Shown: in pieces, positions 1 to 10,300 of the stretch
How the letters are laid out: each line of letters starts with the position of its first letter
How positions within the stretch are numbered: the stretch's first letter is position 1
Assembly: GCA_963169295.1 (NCBI GenBank)
Contig: CAUJDD010000119.1
Span: 43,683 to 107,682 of the forward strand
DNA length: 64,000 nucleotides
From: UBA4416 sp020846025
GTDB taxonomy: Bacteria > Bacteroidota > Bacteroidia > B-17B0 > Aurantibacillaceae
Direction: 5' to 3'
Made by a program: the position numbers and the translations under genes
Notes under the pieces: generated by a model
The model's database searches: none
Told to the model about the DNA's origin: nothing
The model's input: the letters and a program-made list of their open reading frames with translations, nothing else

Positions 1-1
1 A

Positions 2-709
2 GATAAGAATTTAAAAGGTTTTGTATCGGCAAATGTCGATTTTTCGGCAACATGGAACAAACAACTCGAAGTAGATGTATCGAGTATCAATGTAACTAGT
101 AGTTTATTAATTGAAAGAGGTGAGTTAATTGGATTTAAACCATTAGAAAGCTTAGCAAAATACATTGATGTGAATGAACTAAAACACATCAAATTTTCGA
201 CTTTACAAAGTGCCGTAGAGATTAAAAACAAAATAATAACTATCCCAAGAACATCTATCAAATCTACAGCTATTAATTTAGAATTATGGGGTAAACACAC
301 TTTTGATAACATTATTGATTACCATATCAGATTATTGTTAAGCGAAATAATTGCCAAACGTCCAAATAGAAATAAAGATTTTGATGAAGAATTATCGCTT
401 GTTGAAAATGACCCTGAGAATCGTCGATCAGTATTTATTGTCATGACAGGACCGATGGATAATCCAAGCATTAAATATGATAAAAAAGGCGCCAAAGAAA
501 AAATAAAAGAAGATATACGACAAGAAAAACAAAACCTAAAACAAATCTTAAAAGATGAATTTGGTTTCTTTAAAAAAGATTCAAGTATAATAAAAAAAGA
601 CAACGAACAGTCAAATCAACGATTTCAACTTGAAATTGGCGAAGAAAAACCTGCTCCTAAAAAAACACTTCAACCCAAAAAAAAGGAAGATGAAGAAGAT
701 GACTTCTAA
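2..709 (+). CDS. AsmA-like family protein, C-terminal part (5' truncated by window edge)
   Basis: The reading frame is already open at base 2 and runs to a TAA at 707-709, so only the last ~235 residues of a larger protein are visible; an ATG at 170 is internal. The visible part begins with short alternating beta-type segments (for example SANVDFSATW), as in the AsmA/TamB C-terminal domain, and ends in a charged tail rich in Lys, Glu and Asp (PKKKEDEEDDF). AsmA-like proteins are inner-membrane-anchored periplasmic proteins linked to lipid transport and outer-membrane assembly. The family call rests on general resemblance and on the known abundance of such genes in Bacteroidota. The acidic/basic tail is probably disordered. 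Confidence 0.55.
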   Translation, partial: DKNLKGFVSANVDFSATWNKQLEVDVSSINVTSSLLIERGELIGFKPLESLAKYIDVNELKHIKFSTLQSAVEIKNKIITIPRTSIKSTAINLELWGKHTFDNIIDYHIRLLLSEIIAKRPNRNKDFDEELSLVENDPENRRSVFIVMTGPMDNPSIKYDKKGAKEKIKEDIRQEKQNLKQILKDEFGFFKKDSSIIKKDNEQSNQRFQLEIGEEKPAPKKTLQPKKKEDEEDDF

Positions 710-771
710 AGAAGTGGTTTACAACTCATACGAGATTTGATTTCACTATATTAAAGAAAAACATGAAGTAT

Positions 772-814
772 AAAAAAAGAGGCTGTTTCAAAATGGTGAA
801 ACGCCTCTTCTTAT
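772..814. terminator. Bidirectional intrinsic terminator
   Basis: An A-run is followed by a stem AGAGGC-t-GTTTCA / TGAAAC-GCCTCT (778-790 with 797-808) and a T-rich stretch, so it can serve both the plus-strand AsmA-like gene and the convergent minus-strand lipoprotein gene. Confidence 0.85.
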
Positions 815-831
815 TTATAGTATTAAATGAA

Positions 832-1185
832 TTAACCTCTACCTTGACCAGGTTTTGCTGTAGATTTAGGAGCTTCAGCTGGAGCAGAATTAGTTGATGA
901 TTTAGCTGGTTTAGTTGATTTTTTTGGAGCTGGTGTAGCTTTAGTAGCTTCAGCAGCAGCAATTGAGTCAGCTTTTGCTTTTGCAGCAGCTTCAGCAGCA
1001 GCTACAGAGTCGGCAGCAGCTTTTGCAGCAGCCTCAGCTTTTGCAGCTTCTTCAGCAGCAAGATTAGCAGCGTTTGTAGAATCAGCAACAGCTTTTGCTT
1101 TTGCTTCTAATTCGGCTGCAGATGGTCCGCAAGCCAAAAATGTAAACATCCCTAAAAGAGATACAAAGGTTACAACTTTTTTCAT
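832..1185 (-). CDS. Small Ala-rich lipoprotein
   Basis: A 117-residue protein with a lipoprotein signal peptide: MKK start, hydrophobic core and lipobox FLAC with the lipidated Cys at residue 19. The mature part is low complexity: Ala/Glu/Lys/Asp heptad-like repeats (residues ~24-85, AAKAEAAAKAAADS) that should form a long alpha-helix, then a Pro/Lys/Ser/Thr tail ending GQGRG. This architecture recalls a small Lpp-like spacer, but no family was recognised. A -7 box (TAATTTTG) lies on the minus strand about 34 bases upstream, so it is probably a monocistronic gene ended by the hairpin at 772-814. Function unknown; outer-membrane or periplasmic location is inferred from the lipobox. Confidence 0.75.
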   Translation of the reverse strand: MKKVVTFVSLLGMFTFLACGPSAAELEAKAKAVADSTNAANLAAEEAAKAEAAAKAAADSVAAAEAAAKAKADSIAAAEATKATPAPKKSTKPAKSSTNSAPAEAPKSTAKPGQGRG

Positions 1186-1218
1186 TTTAAATTTTGGGTT
1201 TTAATTATAATTAAGCCA

Positions 1219-1226
1219 CAAAATTA
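1219..1226 (-). promoter_or_regulatory. Candidate -7 promoter box for the Ala-rich lipoprotein
   Basis: The minus strand reads TAATTTTG, a match to the Bacteroidota TAnnTTTG element, 33 bases before the ATG at 1185. No convincing -33 TTTG is seen at the usual 19-base spacing. Confidence 0.45.
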
Positions 1227-1376
1227 TACATTTTTTAAATGTGAGAATAGTTTAATACCTTGTATTATTAAAAAGTTATTGTCAAAAATGTTAAATTTTG
1301 AACGTTATTTTAGATAGAATTAAAACAAAGTTGTAATTTAGCCTGATTTTTTAAATTTAATAAATAAACATAAAAC

Positions 1377-2036
1377 ATGAAAAAAAGTACAATCGTAGCT
1401 GCAATAGCTATTTTAGCAAGTTCAGCTTTATTTACAAGCTGTAAAAAAGAAGATGTAACAGCACCTGTAGTAACTTTAAATGGTGGCGATGAAACTGTTA
1501 TTTTAAATGGTTCATACTCAGATTTAGGAGCTACTGCAAAAGACAATAAAGATGGTTCAATTTCAGTAAGTGTATCTGGTGTAGTTGATGTGAACCGTAC
1601 TGGTGTTTACGAATTAACTTATACTGCAACTGATAAAGCAGGTAATGAAGGTAAAGCTACTAGAAATGTAACCGTTTACAATGAGTTAGATGTTATGAAC
1701 GGAACTTATTCTTGTACAATTACTACTGGGCCTGGTTCACCATATACTTATACTCAAACTGTTACAGCTTCTACTACTGTAAACAGACGTATTAACTTTG
1801 GTAAATTTGGAGATTATGTTAACAATACAGGTATCTACATGAATGTAACTAATACTGGTTTAACAAGTCCAACTGATTTACCTAGTCAAACTGCTATACA
1901 AGTTGGTAACCCAGCGGCTGATAGAACTTTTGCTGGAACAGGTGCAAGAAGTTCAGCTACTACTTTTTCATTATCTTATACCGAAACTACTTCTTTAGGA
2001 AGTTCTAACTTCACAGAGGTTTACACAAAACAATAA
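1377..2036 (+). CDS. Lipoprotein with an Ig-like (DUF5011-type) domain
   Basis: A 219-residue predicted lipoprotein: signal peptide with lipobox LFTSC (Cys22) followed by KKED. Residues ~28-100 form an Ig-like fold of the bacterial surface-protein type: TAPVVTLNG at the start, a DLGATAKDNKDG segment and TDKAGNEGKATRNVTVY at the end. The remaining ~115 residues are Thr/Ser-rich beta-type sequence resembling BACON/BT-type lipoprotein C-termini. The lysine/acid residues just after the Cys are like the export signals that send Bacteroidota lipoproteins to the cell surface, so surface exposure is plausible but inferred. The gene stands alone, with its own terminator directly downstream. Substrate or binding partner unknown. 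Confidence 0.75.
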   Translation: MKKSTIVAAIAILASSALFTSCKKEDVTAPVVTLNGGDETVILNGSYSDLGATAKDNKDGSISVSVSGVVDVNRTGVYELTYTATDKAGNEGKATRNVTVYNELDVMNGTYSCTITTGPGSPYTYTQTVTASTTVNRRINFGKFGDYVNNTGIYMNVTNTGLTSPTDLPSQTAIQVGNPAADRTFAGTGARSSATTFSLSYTETTSLGSSNFTEVYTKQ

Positions 2037-2060
2037 TTATTTTGTTAAATTTTATATTTA

Positions 2061-2095
2061 AAATCCTGAAGCATATTGCTTCGGGATTTTTTTTT
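2061..2095 (+). terminator. Intrinsic terminator after the Ig-like lipoprotein
   Basis: Stem AATCCTGAAGCA / TGCTTCGGGATT (one G-T pair) with a 3-base loop, followed by a run of T residues. Confidence 0.9.
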
Positions 2096-2162
2096 AAATC
2101 AATTCATTTAGAATCTTAAGTGGCTAAATTTCATTCAAAAACCATTTTGTCGTCATTTTTTA

Positions 2163-2170
2163 TACCTTTG
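2163..2170 (+). promoter_or_regulatory. -7 box abutting the phosphatase start
   Basis: TACCTTTG fits TAnnTTTG and ends only 8 bases before the ATG at 2179, implying a 5' leader of a few bases. A TTTG at 2146-2149 is closer than the normal -33 spacing. Confidence 0.55.
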
Positions 2171-2178
2171 CGGTTAAA

Positions 2179-4293
2179 ATGAAAGGTTTTATCCACATAA
2201 TTATTTACTTTTTTGTTTTTTCTAGTGTGTATGCTCAAGTGCCACTATCTACAGAACTTCAATTATTAATTAAAGATAAACCGTTAGAAGAGCAAGCATT
2301 TTTAATAGACTCGGTGGCTGTTGCCATTAGAAATGAAAATTTAAAAGAATCTATCAAATTATCTAATTACAATTTAAGTTTTGAAAAAAGCAATGGACTA
2401 CATAAACAATACATTAAAACCCTCCAATCGCTTAGCAGAACTTATCGCAATATAGGCTCATATGATACCGCGCAATTATATATTGACAGCGCTTTAATTT
2501 ATGCTAATCTGCATCAATTAAATAAACTATATGGTAGAATATATGATTACGAATCAATTATATATATTAGAAAAGGTGATTACGAACGCGCTGTTTCTAG
2601 TTTATATAAAAGTATATCATATGCTTTACAGTATAAAGATTCTGTACTCCTTTTTGATGCGTATAATCATCTTGGTTCTGTACATTTTTATAGAATGAAG
2701 TATCAAGAAGCTTGTAATACCTATAAGAGAGCATTAAGTTATCAAAATTCATCTATAAAAAACAATGGAATTTTATCGTTATACGATAATATTGGTTTAT
2801 GTTTTTCAAACATTAATCAATACGACTCTGCTTTATTCTATCAATTAAAAGTAATTAAAAACATTGACATTGCTGACGACTCATCGTTATATGCCGAATC
2901 ATGTGTAAATATAGCCTCAACCTACATGTTGTTGAAAGATTTCACAAATGCAAAACCATATCTAGAACAGGCTGTATCCATAAGTACAAATTTAAAAAAT
3001 GAATACGGTCAATTAGTTTCCAATCTTACTATTTCTCGATTGTATTTTCAAACAAAGCAAGTTGAAAAAGCCATTCAGCATTTAGAAATTGCCTACCAAT
3101 TAGCTCAAAAGTTAAACTCTCTGAATCAACTCAAAGAAGTATATTCATGCTTTTCTGAGATTTATGCATATAAAGGAGATTTTAAATTAGCCTACTATTA
3201 CCAAAAACAATTGGGAGAAGTAATTATAAAATTATACGAAGAGGAAAATACAGAAGCTTTAAATGAATTATCTACTAAATATGAAACACAGCAAAAACAA
3301 CAACAAATACAATTACTTACAAAAGATAGCGAGTTACAACAAGAAACCATTAAGTTAAATCGGATTATCTATAGTGCCATTGCAAGTGTTTTAGGGATTA
3401 TATGTTTATTCTTTATTTACTTGTTTAGAAAAAAGAGAAAGGACAATAAAATTTTACTTGATAAAAATGAAGCTATAGCTGCACAAAAACAACATATAGA
3501 AAAACAGCATCAAGAGTTAGAATTAAAAAACACAGAAATTACAGATAGTATCAACTATGCCAGACGGATACAAGCATCTGTAATTCCGTCAGATAGTTTA
3601 TTAAAAAAGATAATACCTAACTCATTTGTATATTTTATGCCAAAAGATATAGTGAGTGGTGATTTTTATTGGTTAAGCGAAGTAAATCAAAAAATATATT
3701 TTGCAATAGCTGATTGCACAGGGCACGGTGTACCTGGCGCTATGATGTCGATGCTTGGGAGTAGTTTATTAGATAAAATTATTTCAAACGAACAACATCA
3801 ATTTCCAACAGATATTCTAAAAGAATTACATAAAGAAATAGTATATACACTAAACGAGAATGTAGAACAAAGAGATTCAAAAGATGGAATGGATATTGCC
3901 TTAATAATGATTGATAAATTAAAAAGTAAAGTTTATTTTTCAGGAGCAGGACGACCAGCATACCTCATCTATAATAATGAACTACAAATTTTAAAAGGCG
4001 ATAAATATTCAATAGGCGGTATTATTGATACTGAAACCGCTACTTTTTCACAACATGAAATGGATATAGAAGCAGGTATGCAAATTTATTTATTTAGTGA
4101 CGGTGTACCAGATCAATTTGGTGGTGAACAGAAAAAGAAACTAATGACGAAAAACTTACAAAAATTACTTTTACAAATTAGCAAAAAACCCATCACAGAG
4201 CAAAGCTCAGCATTTAAGCTAGAATTTGAAAGATGGAAAGAAAACACCGAACAAACTGATGATGTTTGTTTGGCAGGAATTCAATTCCATTAA
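2179..4293 (+). CDS. TPR-transmembrane-SpoIIE (PP2C-type) serine phosphatase, copy 1
   Basis: A 704-residue sensor-type phosphatase. A signal peptide ends near VYAQ (~residue 20). A periplasmic block of tetratricopeptide repeats follows (~40-350; SALIYANLHQLNKLYGRIYD, NIASTYMLLKDFTNAKPYLE). One membrane helix lies at about 394-416, then a short coiled linker (ITDSINYARRIQASV) and a SpoIIE/PP2C catalytic domain (~450-704). Metal-binding aspartates are visible as GDFYW (D495), DCTGHGVPG (D512), FSDGVPDQFGG (D641) and TDDVCLAG near the end. Such proteins dephosphorylate Ser/Thr residues, typically on anti-sigma antagonists or other regulators; the target here is unknown. The gene ends 7 bases from the stop of the convergent giant T9SS cargo gene. 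A paralogue of the same architecture lies at 20925-22913. Confidence 0.85.
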   Translation: MKGFIHIIIYFFVFSSVYAQVPLSTELQLLIKDKPLEEQAFLIDSVAVAIRNENLKESIKLSNYNLSFEKSNGLHKQYIKTLQSLSRTYRNIGSYDTAQLYIDSALIYANLHQLNKLYGRIYDYESIIYIRKGDYERAVSSLYKSISYALQYKDSVLLFDAYNHLGSVHFYRMKYQEACNTYKRALSYQNSSIKNNGILSLYDNIGLCFSNINQYDSALFYQLKVIKNIDIADDSSLYAESCVNIASTYMLLKDFTNAKPYLEQAVSISTNLKNEYGQLVSNLTISRLYFQTKQVEKAIQHLEIAYQLAQKLNSLNQLKEVYSCFSEIYAYKGDFKLAYYYQKQLGEVIIKLYEEENTEALNELSTKYETQQKQQQIQLLTKDSELQQETIKLNRIIYSAIASVLGIICLFFIYLFRKKRKDNKILLDKNEAIAAQKQHIEKQHQELELKNTEITDSINYARRIQASVIPSDSLLKKIIPNSFVYFMPKDIVSGDFYWLSEVNQKIYFAIADCTGHGVPGAMMSMLGSSLLDKIISNEQHQFPTDILKELHKEIVYTLNENVEQRDSKDGMDIALIMIDKLKSKVYFSGAGRPAYLIYNNELQILKGDKYSIGGIIDTETATFSQHEMDIEAGMQIYLFSDGVPDQFGGEQKKKLMTKNLQKLLLQISKKPITEQSSAFKLEFERWKENTEQTDDVCLAGIQFH

Positions 4294-4300
4294 TACTTCA

Positions 4301-7300
4301 TTAACGTTGAATACTAATTTTAATAGTCTCTGACTTATCAGATTGATTGATTACCAAATAGTAAATTCCATTTGCTAAATGAGATAAATCAATACTACCA
4401 TTATAACTAGTTAAACTAGATTCATTTAATACAATTGCACCAACTGAATTCATAATCTTGATAGTTGCGGTATTAAAATCTTCACTCGCTGTATAACTCA
4501 ATTTATCTTGTGCTGGGTTTGGATAGAAATTAATAAAAGATTTACCAGTAATATTAACAGAAACCATCTCAGCGTATTTATATTCTCCACTAAAATCAAT
4601 TTGCTTCAATCGATAGTATGAAATACCCATATAAGGCTTTTCATCCACAGTTTTATACACTTGTTTTGTTACACTATTTCCGTTACCATAGGCTTTTATA
4701 GTAGTTAAATATTCAAAATTAACGCCATCAATACTTCTTTCAATGTCATATTGCTGATTATTAATTTCAGAAGCAGTGGCCCAATCTAAATTCACCACTT
4801 TGTTATCAACTGGAGTGGCTGTAAAGTATAATAATTCAATTGGTAAAGGATTAGTTCCACTTACTTTATTTCCTAAGGTAAAACGACTAAACGAATTGAA
4901 TGCAGTTGGAGAAGATGTAGAAGATACACTTCCAGAAGTTATAGTAGCTCCTGTTCCACCTATATCAATCCATGATGTAGGAGCCGCACTTGTATTTTTA
5001 ATAATAGTTAAGTTACTTGGATCGGTAACGCCATCATTGGCATCATAATATAATGTGATAGTTTGGTTACCGCTTAAGTGGGTACTAGGTGTAACCACTC
5101 CAGTACTAGTATTTGTTCTTGTTATATCCCACCAATGTACATGTGATGACATTGAAACTGTAGGTGGGAATGACCAGCCTAATAAATAAGAGTCAGAATT
5201 AAATACTTCTGAATTATAAGTATATGAAGTTGAGTTATTATGGGTTAAATTTAATACAGCTGGTCTCCAATCGGCAGATTTCCCAATTGGAAATGTTAAA
5301 GTTCTGCTACCATTTAAAGCCATGTCATAATTCATTGGTCCATTCACATAACTTAAACTATTTCCAATATTTGTAGTTGCTGCGTCTCGGACATGAAGTA
5401 TATTAGTTGATGTAGTATTGAGTATGCCTTGTGTGAAATTCACATTAGATGATATAAAAATTTTAGTATTTAAGGTTACATCATTTGCTGATTTATTTAA
5501 CGTAAGTCGTGTAAAGACAGGAATAGCAGAGCCAGCTGTTAGATTAATTGCTTGAGCGTTCCCACCATTAAAAGTAGCTCTACCATTTCCCGCAGAACCA
5601 AATGTAATAGCTGTTGATGCAGGTGATGTAACAGTTACGTCACCTGCATAAGTACAATTAGTATTATAATTAGGATACAAAATTCCTCCTGTAGTTTGTT
5701 GTTCTAGTGTAATATTTCCATTATAAGTATCAGCTACATTATTGGCTAACAAAAGATAATTAGCTGAATGACTATTTATAATATGCGTAGTGCCATTAAA
5801 CGTATTTCCACCATAACAATTATTGTTAGTTGCTCCATTTTTTTGAATAGTGGCACTATTATTATAGGTAGAGCTAATTAAATTTAATTGAGGGAAATTA
5901 AATGTAACTGGACCATTAAATTCATTGGCTGTTCCTGAAACCAAAATAGCTGTTCCCGAAGTTTGTGTTAAATTTTGAGCAGTTGTACCTTGTTGAGTAA
6001 ATCTTCTTAAAGATAGAGTACCACTTGTGAAACCACTGCCACCTATGCTTATTGTATTTCCTACCGAGAGGGTAGAACTTGCAGTAGATCCATTATTAAA
6101 GTATATACCGCTACTTGTTACTCCAGTTGTACTATTTAATGTGATATTTCCATTATAGGTACTATTTCCTACTTCACCCAATAAAATTTGACTTCCAGTT
6201 GCATTTGTATTAGACAAATTGATAGTTAAATCACCATTATATTGTGCAGTTGAGTTAGTTCCTTGCAAGAAGCGAAAAATACTACGTATTGATCCATTAT
6301 TATTAATTGTAACATCATCATTAAAATTCACATGAGTATTTCCTCCTTCGCATATAAAGAATGAATAAGGATCACTACCTCCCGATTTGTTAGAATTTAA
6401 AGTAAGTGGTTGATTAAAAACGGTTGTTTGGGTTCCATGATTATGTGCAAAATAAAAACGATTTGTGCCTGTATTATTAAAAGTTGTTACACCATTAAAT
6501 GTATCAGCATTAGTGCTTCCAGTTAATAAATAGCCACTTCCTGAATTTGTAATTGTAGTGGTTCCATTAAAAATATTTCCACCAGTTCCAGCATCATCAG
6601 TAGCTCCATTTTTTTGGATAGTTGCAGTACCATTATAAGTAGTACCATGTAATAACACGCGTGGGAAATTAAAATTCACATCACCATTAAAAGTTGATGA
6701 AGGACCTAACTGAAGAACACTTGTACCACTCGCTACATTTAACGCTTGAGGTGTAGCTCCTAATTGCGTAAACTGTTTTAGCATTAAATAACCAGCACTA
6801 AACCCTGCTCCACCAATAGTTATCGTTTTACCAGTAGCTAATGTAGAAGTAGCTGTTGCATTGCCATAACAAAACTGCACACCTGCACCCGAAGTGCTAG
6901 TAACAACAATGTTATCATTAAATACCGTTCCAGCTGAATATCCAGAAACATAAATGGCATAATTACCACTAGATGGCGCATTATTAAATGTTGTAATTCC
7001 TCCGAATGTATTATTTGAACTATTATGAGCTACAAACATACTATTGGTTCCTAAATTATTAAATGTAGCGTCATCCATAAAGGCATCTGTATTTCCGCTA
7101 CCTAGCATTAAGCGACCACTACCTGTACTTGTTATGGTTGATGTTCCTACAAAAGTATTTGATCCATTACTATCATCATCTGTTGCACCATTTTTAGTAC
7201 AATTGGTAGTTCCATTAAATGTACAACCATTAAAGTATAATCGTGGACTAACCGAAGTAACATTACCACCAAATGAAGATCCTGGTCCATATTGTATAAT

Positions 7301-10300
7301 TGAAGTTCCAGTAGTTGTTAAACTTTGCGGTGTAGCACCAAGTTGAGTAAATTGTTTTAACATTAAATATCCAGCATTAAATCCTCCTGCGCCTATGGAT
7401 ATAGTTTTACCAGTGGCTAAGGTAGCTGTTGCAGTTGCATTACTACTACAGAAATAAATTCCAGAACCACCATCATTAGATACAATAATATTTTCATTAA
7501 ATATTGTACCTGTAGAATACGGAGATACTTGAATATAGAAATTACCTGTTGGAGCATTATTAAATGTAGTAACGCCATTAAAAATATTATTTGAACTATT
7601 ATAGGCTACCCATAAATTACTTGTTCCAATATTATTAAATGTTGCGCTTGAGTTAAATTGATCTTTATTTCCATTTCCTAACATTAAATAACCACTTCCT
7701 GAATTTGTAATGGTAGCAGATCCATTAAAAACGTTATTACCTAAACTTTGATCATCCGAAGCACCATTTTTAGTACAGTCTACTGTGCCGTTGAAAGTAC
7801 ATCCATTCAAGTACAAGCGTGGGCTAACTGAAGTAACATTACCATTAAATGTTGAACTTGGACCAAATTGAATGATTGATGTACCTGTAGTTGTTAAACT
7901 TTGTGGTGTAGCACCTAATTGTGTAAACTGTTTCAACATTAAATAGCCAGCATTAAAACCTCCTGCGCCTATGGATATAGTTTTACCAGTGGCTAAGGTA
8001 GCTGTTGCAGTTGCATTACTACTACAGAAATACACGCCAGAGCCTCCATTATTAGATACAATGATGTTTTCATTAAATAACGTACCAGTAGAATATGGGG
8101 AAACAAATGTATAAAATGAATTACTAGAAGGCGCATTATTAAAGGTTGTTACTCCATTAAAAATATTATTAGAACTATTATAAGCCACATATAGATGATT
8201 TCCCCCAAAATTATTAAAAGTAGCTGCAGCATTAAATACATCAGGACTACCATTACCAAAAAGGATATAACCATTACCTGTATTGGTTACATTAGTAATC
8301 CCAGTAAATGTATTACCGCCTGCACTTGCATCATTTGTATTTCCAGTCTTAGTAATTGTAAAATCACCACTATATGCCGTATTTCTTGTTAAAAAAGAAG
8401 GAGCCACTGCTGTGAAAGCACCTCCTATCGTAGAATTATTTAATGTTAACTGAGCATTACCTGTTAAGTTTAAATTAATTGGGGCACTACCTAACTGAGT
8501 AAAATAACCTAGGTTTAAAAAACCGCCACTAAATCCTGATCCGCCAATAAAAATAGATTTTCCAGAAGCTAATGTTGGCGAACCAGTACCCGATGTAAAT
8601 CCTAAATAAATACCTCCAGTACCTGTATTTGTTACTGTAATATCATCATTAAATAAGTCGTTAGAGTTATAACCTAACATAATATATCCTGTAGTACTTT
8701 GTTGGTTTATGATACAAGTAGAATTGAAAATATTTTGAAATCCATTATTATGATTATTTGTTCCACCTGTTTTTGTTAATACAACAGCTCCATTAAATGT
8801 TCCACCCTGAATATAAATATCTGGAGATGTAATTGTAAGATCACCACCAAACACACAAGGGTTAGTTGTGGAATTTTTAACAACCTGAAAATTAGCCGTA
8901 CCAGTTAATGTAAGGTTAATAGGCGTACTTCCTAATTGAGTAAAACTTCCAAGTTGTAAATAACCTGAACTATAACCTGCACCTCCAATTTGAATAGTTT
9001 TTCCGGCTGCTAATACTGGCGTTCCAGTGCCACCGCCCCATCCAAATGAAATTCCAGATGCTGAACCTATACTAGTTACTGTAATATCATCATTAAATTG
9101 ATCGTTAGAATTATAACCAAGCAACAGGTATCCTCCACCATTTTGATTATTAAGTTCTAAAGTAGAGTTAAAAATATTTTGATTTCCATTGTTATGATTA
9201 CTGCTACCGCCTCCTGTTTTCGTAAAAACTACAGGTCCATTATAAGTACCACCATAAGGATAAATATCTGGCGTGCTTACATTTAAACTTCCTAAGAATA
9301 CATTTTGAGTAAGGTAAACTGCCGAAGTTCCAGTGGTGGTAATACTCATGGCTGTATTATCCATTTGTTGTGTTTTATATAACTGAAGATATCCAGAATC
9401 AAAAGTACCATTTATAATTACTTTTTTACCTGCTGCAAATTGAATTACTGGGTAAGTACCACCCCAACCTAATGCAATTCCTGAAGCAGACGTAACACCA
9501 GATTGATTCACATACACATCACCATTAAATTGTGAAGTGGAGTTGTATCCAAAAATAATTCGTCCCCCAGTTGTTGAAGTATTATTTGCATACACATCGG
9601 CATTATACACATCAGCAGTACCATTGGCAAATCCAATGTAGCCACTACTTGCATTATTAACTGTTAATACGCCATTATATGTATTACCACCTGCTGACCA
9701 GGTATTTAATATAGAGCCACCTAAGTTATAAGTTACAGCAGCAGAGAATGTAGATGTTTGAGCAGAAACAATACCCGCATTAATAGTTAAAGAGCCAGTA
9801 AATGTTGACTTATAAATATGAACCTGTCCGGTATTTCCAGGAGATAGTGTAATTGCAGTAGTTCCTGCTTGTGTTAAATTACGAAATTGTAATGATCCAC
9901 TACTAAATGTACCACAATTTAATGTATTACCCGATGCTAAATTAGTAGAGCCACTACTTCCAACATAAATATTACCAGAACTTGCCGTGTTATTAAAAGT
10001 GATATTATTATTTATATTTACTGTACCGTTATATGCCATCCATAAGTTTCCAGTATTTGATGTATTAAATGTTGTGGGTCCATTAAAATTATCTGTTCTT
10101 GACGATGAGTTTGTAAGTAAGAAATAACCCGTACCAGCATTCGTTAAAGAGGTTGTTCCATTAAAATTATTATTTCCAGATGAGGCATCATTGCCTGCCC
10201 CAGTTTTAGTAACAGTAACACTACCATTAAAAGTACTTCCATTAAAATACACATCAGTTACATTCGCTGTGATATCTGCACCAAAAGTTGTTCCTGCAAA

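Noticed and set aside
726..962. Minus-strand frame rich in Leu/Gln in the lipoprotein region
   Set aside because: It is an alternate frame of the Ala-repeat codons of the 832-1185 lipoprotein and runs across its stop and terminator.
6740..8240. Regularly spaced repeats considered as a CRISPR array
   Set aside because: The units are ~576-579 bases, remain in one reading frame and encode protein; there are no short repeats with unique spacers.
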